Source: Halosimplex halobium (GTDB lineage Archaea > Halobacteriota > Halobacteria > Halobacteriales > Haloarculaceae). Taken from it: a stretch of DNA of 64,000 nucleotides. Numbering within the stretch: position 1 is the stretch's first letter; every line of letters begins with the position of its first letter. The notes under the pieces were generated by a model, which worked only from the letters and a program-made list of their open reading frames with translations, was not told the DNA's origin and did not search any database. This document shows, one piece after another, positions 61,792-64,000 of the stretch. Both the position numbers and the translations under genes were made by a program. The stretch covers positions 62,001 to 126,000 of the forward strand of contig NZ_JBLKNX010000010.1 in NCBI RefSeq assembly GCF_051414055.1, given 5' to 3'.

Positions 61792-62979
61792 ATGAGCATC
61801 GATCCAGCCGACGGGCCCGCCGCCGTCGTCGTCCCGGCCATCGCCGCACCGAGCAGCGTCGCCTGCGTGCGCTCGCTGGGACGACGCGGGATCCACACCG
61901 TCGTCGTCTCCGAGGACGCCGAGGCCGCCGCGTTCCGGTCGCGCTACGCCGGCGAGACGGTCGTCGTCCCCGACCCGGGCGAGGACCTGGTCGCCTACAA
62001 GGACGCCCTGCTCGCCCTGGCGATGCGGCCGGACGTGCTGACGGTTCTGCCCGTCCGCGAGGAGGACGTGTACGTCCTCGCGCGGTACCGCGAGGAGTTC
62101 GAACCCCACGTCGAGACGCTGTGGCCGACCGCCGAGGGCCTGCGCCGGGTTCAGGACCGCGTCGAGCTGTTCGACGCCGCCGAGCGGGCCGGCGTCGCCG
62201 TCCCCGACACCCGCCTGCTCGACGAGGTCGACGACTGGGACCGCGAGTGGGTCGTCAAGGGGCGGTACACCCTGCTCGCCGACGCCTACGTCGACGACGT
62301 GCCGCCCGGCCGCTCCCGGGACCCGCCCTCGACGCAGTACCTCAACGGGAACAGGCCGGACGTGGAGACGATCCGCCGCCGGAACGGCCACACGCCGATC
62401 GTCCAGGAGTTCCTCCCGACCACCGACGAGTACGGCTTCTTCGCGCTGTACGACGAGGGCGAGGCCGTCAGGACCTTCCAGCACCGCCAGGTCCGCGCGT
62501 ACAACTACGCCGGCGGCCCCAGTTCCTTCCGCGAGTCCGTCTCGATCCCGGACCTCGGCGAGGCCGGCCGCGCGCTGCTGGACGAGCTGGAGTGGCACGG
62601 GCTGGCGATGGTCGAGTTCCTGCGCGACGACGACGGCGAGTTCCGGCTGATGGAGATCAACCCGCGGCTGTGGTCGTCGCTGCCGTTCTCCGTGCGGGCG
62701 GGCGCGGACTTCCCCCACGACTACTGGCTGCTCGCCCGCGGCGAGCGCGACCGGATCGTCGACGACTACGAGGTGGGAACGGCGGGCCACCTCATCCGCG
62801 GCGAGCTGTCCTACCTCCACAGCGTCCTGTTCGACGAGGAGGAACTGGTCGAGCGGCCGGGCCGCCGCGAGGCGTTCTCGGCGGTCGCCGGGTCGCTCCG
62901 CGAACACCCCCGCTTCGACTACCTGCGCCTCGACGACCCGCGGCCGTTCGTCCGCGATGCCCTGAACGCGCTGCGCTGA
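61792..62979 (+). CDS. ATP-grasp carboxylate-amine ligase
   Basis: A 395-residue ATP-grasp enzyme. EWVVKGRYTLLADAY holds the ATP-contacting lysine, PIVQEFLPTTDEYGFFALYD the central strand, and GEFRLMEINPRLWSSLPFSV the metal-binding Glu/Asn. These enzymes form an amide or ester bond by an acylphosphate. N-terminal residues 1-~105 form a pre-ATP-grasp domain (SVACVRSLGRRGIHTVVVSE). The ATG at 61792 is preceded by AATACTAAC about 35 bases upstream; a GTG at 61753 is possible. It follows the GNAT gene after 70 bases and is convergent with the PP-loop gene. Confidence 0.86.
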   Translation: MSIDPADGPAAVVVPAIAAPSSVACVRSLGRRGIHTVVVSEDAEAAAFRSRYAGETVVVPDPGEDLVAYKDALLALAMRPDVLTVLPVREEDVYVLARYREEFEPHVETLWPTAEGLRRVQDRVELFDAAERAGVAVPDTRLLDEVDDWDREWVVKGRYTLLADAYVDDVPPGRSRDPPSTQYLNGNRPDVETIRRRNGHTPIVQEFLPTTDEYGFFALYDEGEAVRTFQHRQVRAYNYAGGPSSFRESVSIPDLGEAGRALLDELEWHGLAMVEFLRDDDGEFRLMEINPRLWSSLPFSVRAGADFPHDYWLLARGERDRIVDDYEVGTAGHLIRGELSYLHSVLFDEEELVERPGRREAFSAVAGSLREHPRFDYLRLDDPRPFVRDALNALR

Positions 62980-63019
62980 GCGCGGCCGGCCGTCGCCGGC
63001 GGACGGGGCCAGCGGTCTC

Positions 63020-64000
63020 CTACCGGCCGTTCGCGAGCCGGCGGACGGTATCGTAGACGGTCGAGAGCCGCGCGTAGACCGGATAGGGGGCGACGCGCGC
63101 CGCGCCCCGGAGGAGCCGGTCGCGGGCCGGCGGCTCCGAGCGGGCGACGAACCCGGCCACGTCGGCGTCGCGGACCCACTCGGCGAACGACTCGCTCCCC
63201 TCGACCGGGAACGACGGGTCCGCGGGGAGCGCGGCGCGGATGTCCGCCCACTCCGCGAGGAGGTTCTCGTCGAGGGTCCAGCCGTCGGTCTCGAACTGCC
63301 GGCGGGCCCGCTCGAAGGCCGCGCGGTCGACCGGGAAGCCGTGGTCCCGCGGGTCGAGCCCGGCGATCATGAGCCCGAGCGAGGTGCGGACGCACTTCTC
63401 GCAGCGGCCGCAGTTGCCGCTCGTCGTCGACTTCGCGCACGACCGGACCGGGAGGTCGGGGTCGCGCTCGCGGACGTGGTCTGCGACGGCGCCGATCCGC
63501 TCCTGGCGCGTGCGTTCGAACGCGTCGTGGTGGACCTCGGTCCCGGCCCACGCGATCTCGTCGTCGATGTCGGGGTGGGAACCCCAGGGCATCGCCCGGC
63601 CGTCCCAGTGGGACAGCATCGACGGCACGGGAACGCCCGGCCAGGTCGTCGCGGCGACGTAGAGGTCGCGCATCCCCTCGGCGACCGCCAGCGGCGCGCA
63701 GAGGCCGGTCATGCCGAGCCCGCTCCCGACGGCGCTGTACCAGCTCCCGTCGTGTCGGTGTCTGTACCGCGCGTCGAGCATCGCCGTGTCGAGGAACTCC
63801 AGCATGTTCGAGCGGACGAACCGCGCGTCCACGCCGAAGCGGTCGGCGTACCCCTCGATCCGGTCGACCGTGTGGGCCCACTTGCCCGCCTCGTCGACGC
63901 CGATGACCCACCCCTGGACGGTGATCAGCGTCGGCTCCTCCTCGCGGTGGCGGACGTACGTCGCCAGCGAGTCCACGCCGCCCGTGAACAGCACGCCCGC
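63020..64000 (-). CDS. QueC-like PP-loop ATPase, partial (N terminus outside the window)
   Basis: At least 326 residues, running off the right edge. VLFTGGVDSLATYV is the PP-loop (SGGxDS-type) that binds ATP pyrophosphate. Near residue 195 CAKSTTSGNCGRCEKC has the C-x8-C-x2-C-x2-C zinc pattern of 7-cyano-7-deazaguanine synthase QueC. The middle region (GSGLGMTGLCAPLAVAEGMR) is of the asparagine-synthase/N-type synthetase class. It sits at the end of a glycan cluster and not with other queuosine/archaeosine genes, so the substrate is probably a carboxylate on a sugar or small molecule, converted to amide or nitrile; that is inference. Confidence 0.75.
   Translation of the reverse strand, partial: AGVLFTGGVDSLATYVRHREEEPTLITVQGWVIGVDEAGKWAHTVDRIEGYADRFGVDARFVRSNMLEFLDTAMLDARYRHRHDGSWYSAVGSGLGMTGLCAPLAVAEGMRDLYVAATTWPGVPVPSMLSHWDGRAMPWGSHPDIDDEIAWAGTEVHHDAFERTRQERIGAVADHVRERDPDLPVRSCAKSTTSGNCGRCEKCVRTSLGLMIAGLDPRDHGFPVDRAAFERARRQFETDGWTLDENLLAEWADIRAALPADPSFPVEGSESFAEWVRDADVAGFVARSEPPARDRLLRGAARVAPYPVYARLSTVYDTVRRLANGR

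Overview
The window is a piece of haloarchaeal main chromosome. The evidence is high G+C (around 70% by eye), strongly acidic proteins, leaderless genes with an AT-rich TATA-like box about 25-30 bases upstream, and archaeal or haloarchaeal families: phosphomevalonate decarboxylase, aCPSF1, archaeal-type ProRS, a HalX response regulator, TrmB, an actin homologue of the salactin/volactin kind, small zinc-finger proteins and an archaeal PilB/PilC pilus cluster. The housekeeping content (proS, trp operon, mvaD, aCPSF1) argues against a plasmid. A genus cannot be fixed from sequence alone.

Layout. 0-9.5 kb: carbohydrate and small-molecule genes (sugar isomerase-like TIM barrel, glucosyl-3-phosphoglycerate synthase-like glycosyltransferase, MFS transporter, aldo/keto reductase, apiosidase-like glycoside hydrolase, thiolase plus its Zn-ribbon/OB partner, HpcH/HpaI aldolase). 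9.5-10.1 kb: a repeat element whose inverted second copy lies at 34.1-34.4 kb. 10-16 kb: redoxin, a low-G+C membrane protein, mvaD, two tandem-domain UspA genes sharing an identical 105-bp tract, and an NDH-2-like flavoprotein. 16.2-18.9 kb: CheW-domain protein, ParA/MinD ATPase and an orphan archaellum FlaD/FlaE-type protein. 18.9-24.9 kb: a TrmB regulator with a giant RND/MMPL exporter behind a palindromic operator, and an actin homologue behind three repeated boxes. 25-30 kb: a PH-like/coiled-coil protein, a small zinc finger, a degenerate M24 peptidase-fold protein and a chemotaxis transducer. 30-34.1 kb: the trpDFEG operon with a dyad at its promoter. 34.5-41.6 kb: MscS channel, small membrane proteins, an SDR, an intact IS6-family element with an 8-bp target duplication, a Gfo/Idh/MocA oxidoreductase, a membrane-anchored DHH phosphoesterase, an epimerase and a small conserved protein. 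41.7-50.4 kb: a type IV pilus-like operon (pilB, pilC and four haloarchaeal accessory proteins) with mostly short or overlapping junctions. 50.6-58.7 kb: proS, a pyruvate/2-oxoacid dehydrogenase E1 alpha without visible partners, aCPSF1 behind a structured leader, DsbB-like protein, HalX response regulator and aldo/keto reductase. 59-64 kb: a surface glycan or conjugate cluster (type I phosphodiesterase, FemAB/GNAT-like transferase, ATP-grasp ligase, QueC-like PP-loop enzyme cut by the window edge).

Functional links. Motility and positioning genes (CheW, ParA, FlaD/E-like, transducer, actin homologue, pilus operon) recur across the window. Several control regions carry clear palindromes or iterated boxes that can be tested directly: the RND-trmB, actin, trp, proS/pdhA and aCPSF1 promoters. 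No rRNA, tRNA, CRISPR array or prophage was seen. The strongest candidate for an undescribed system is the 59-64 kb cluster, which pairs ligase-type enzymes (ATP-grasp and a PP-loop enzyme with a QueC-like zinc motif) with an aminoacyl/acyl-transferase-like protein and a phosphodiesterase.
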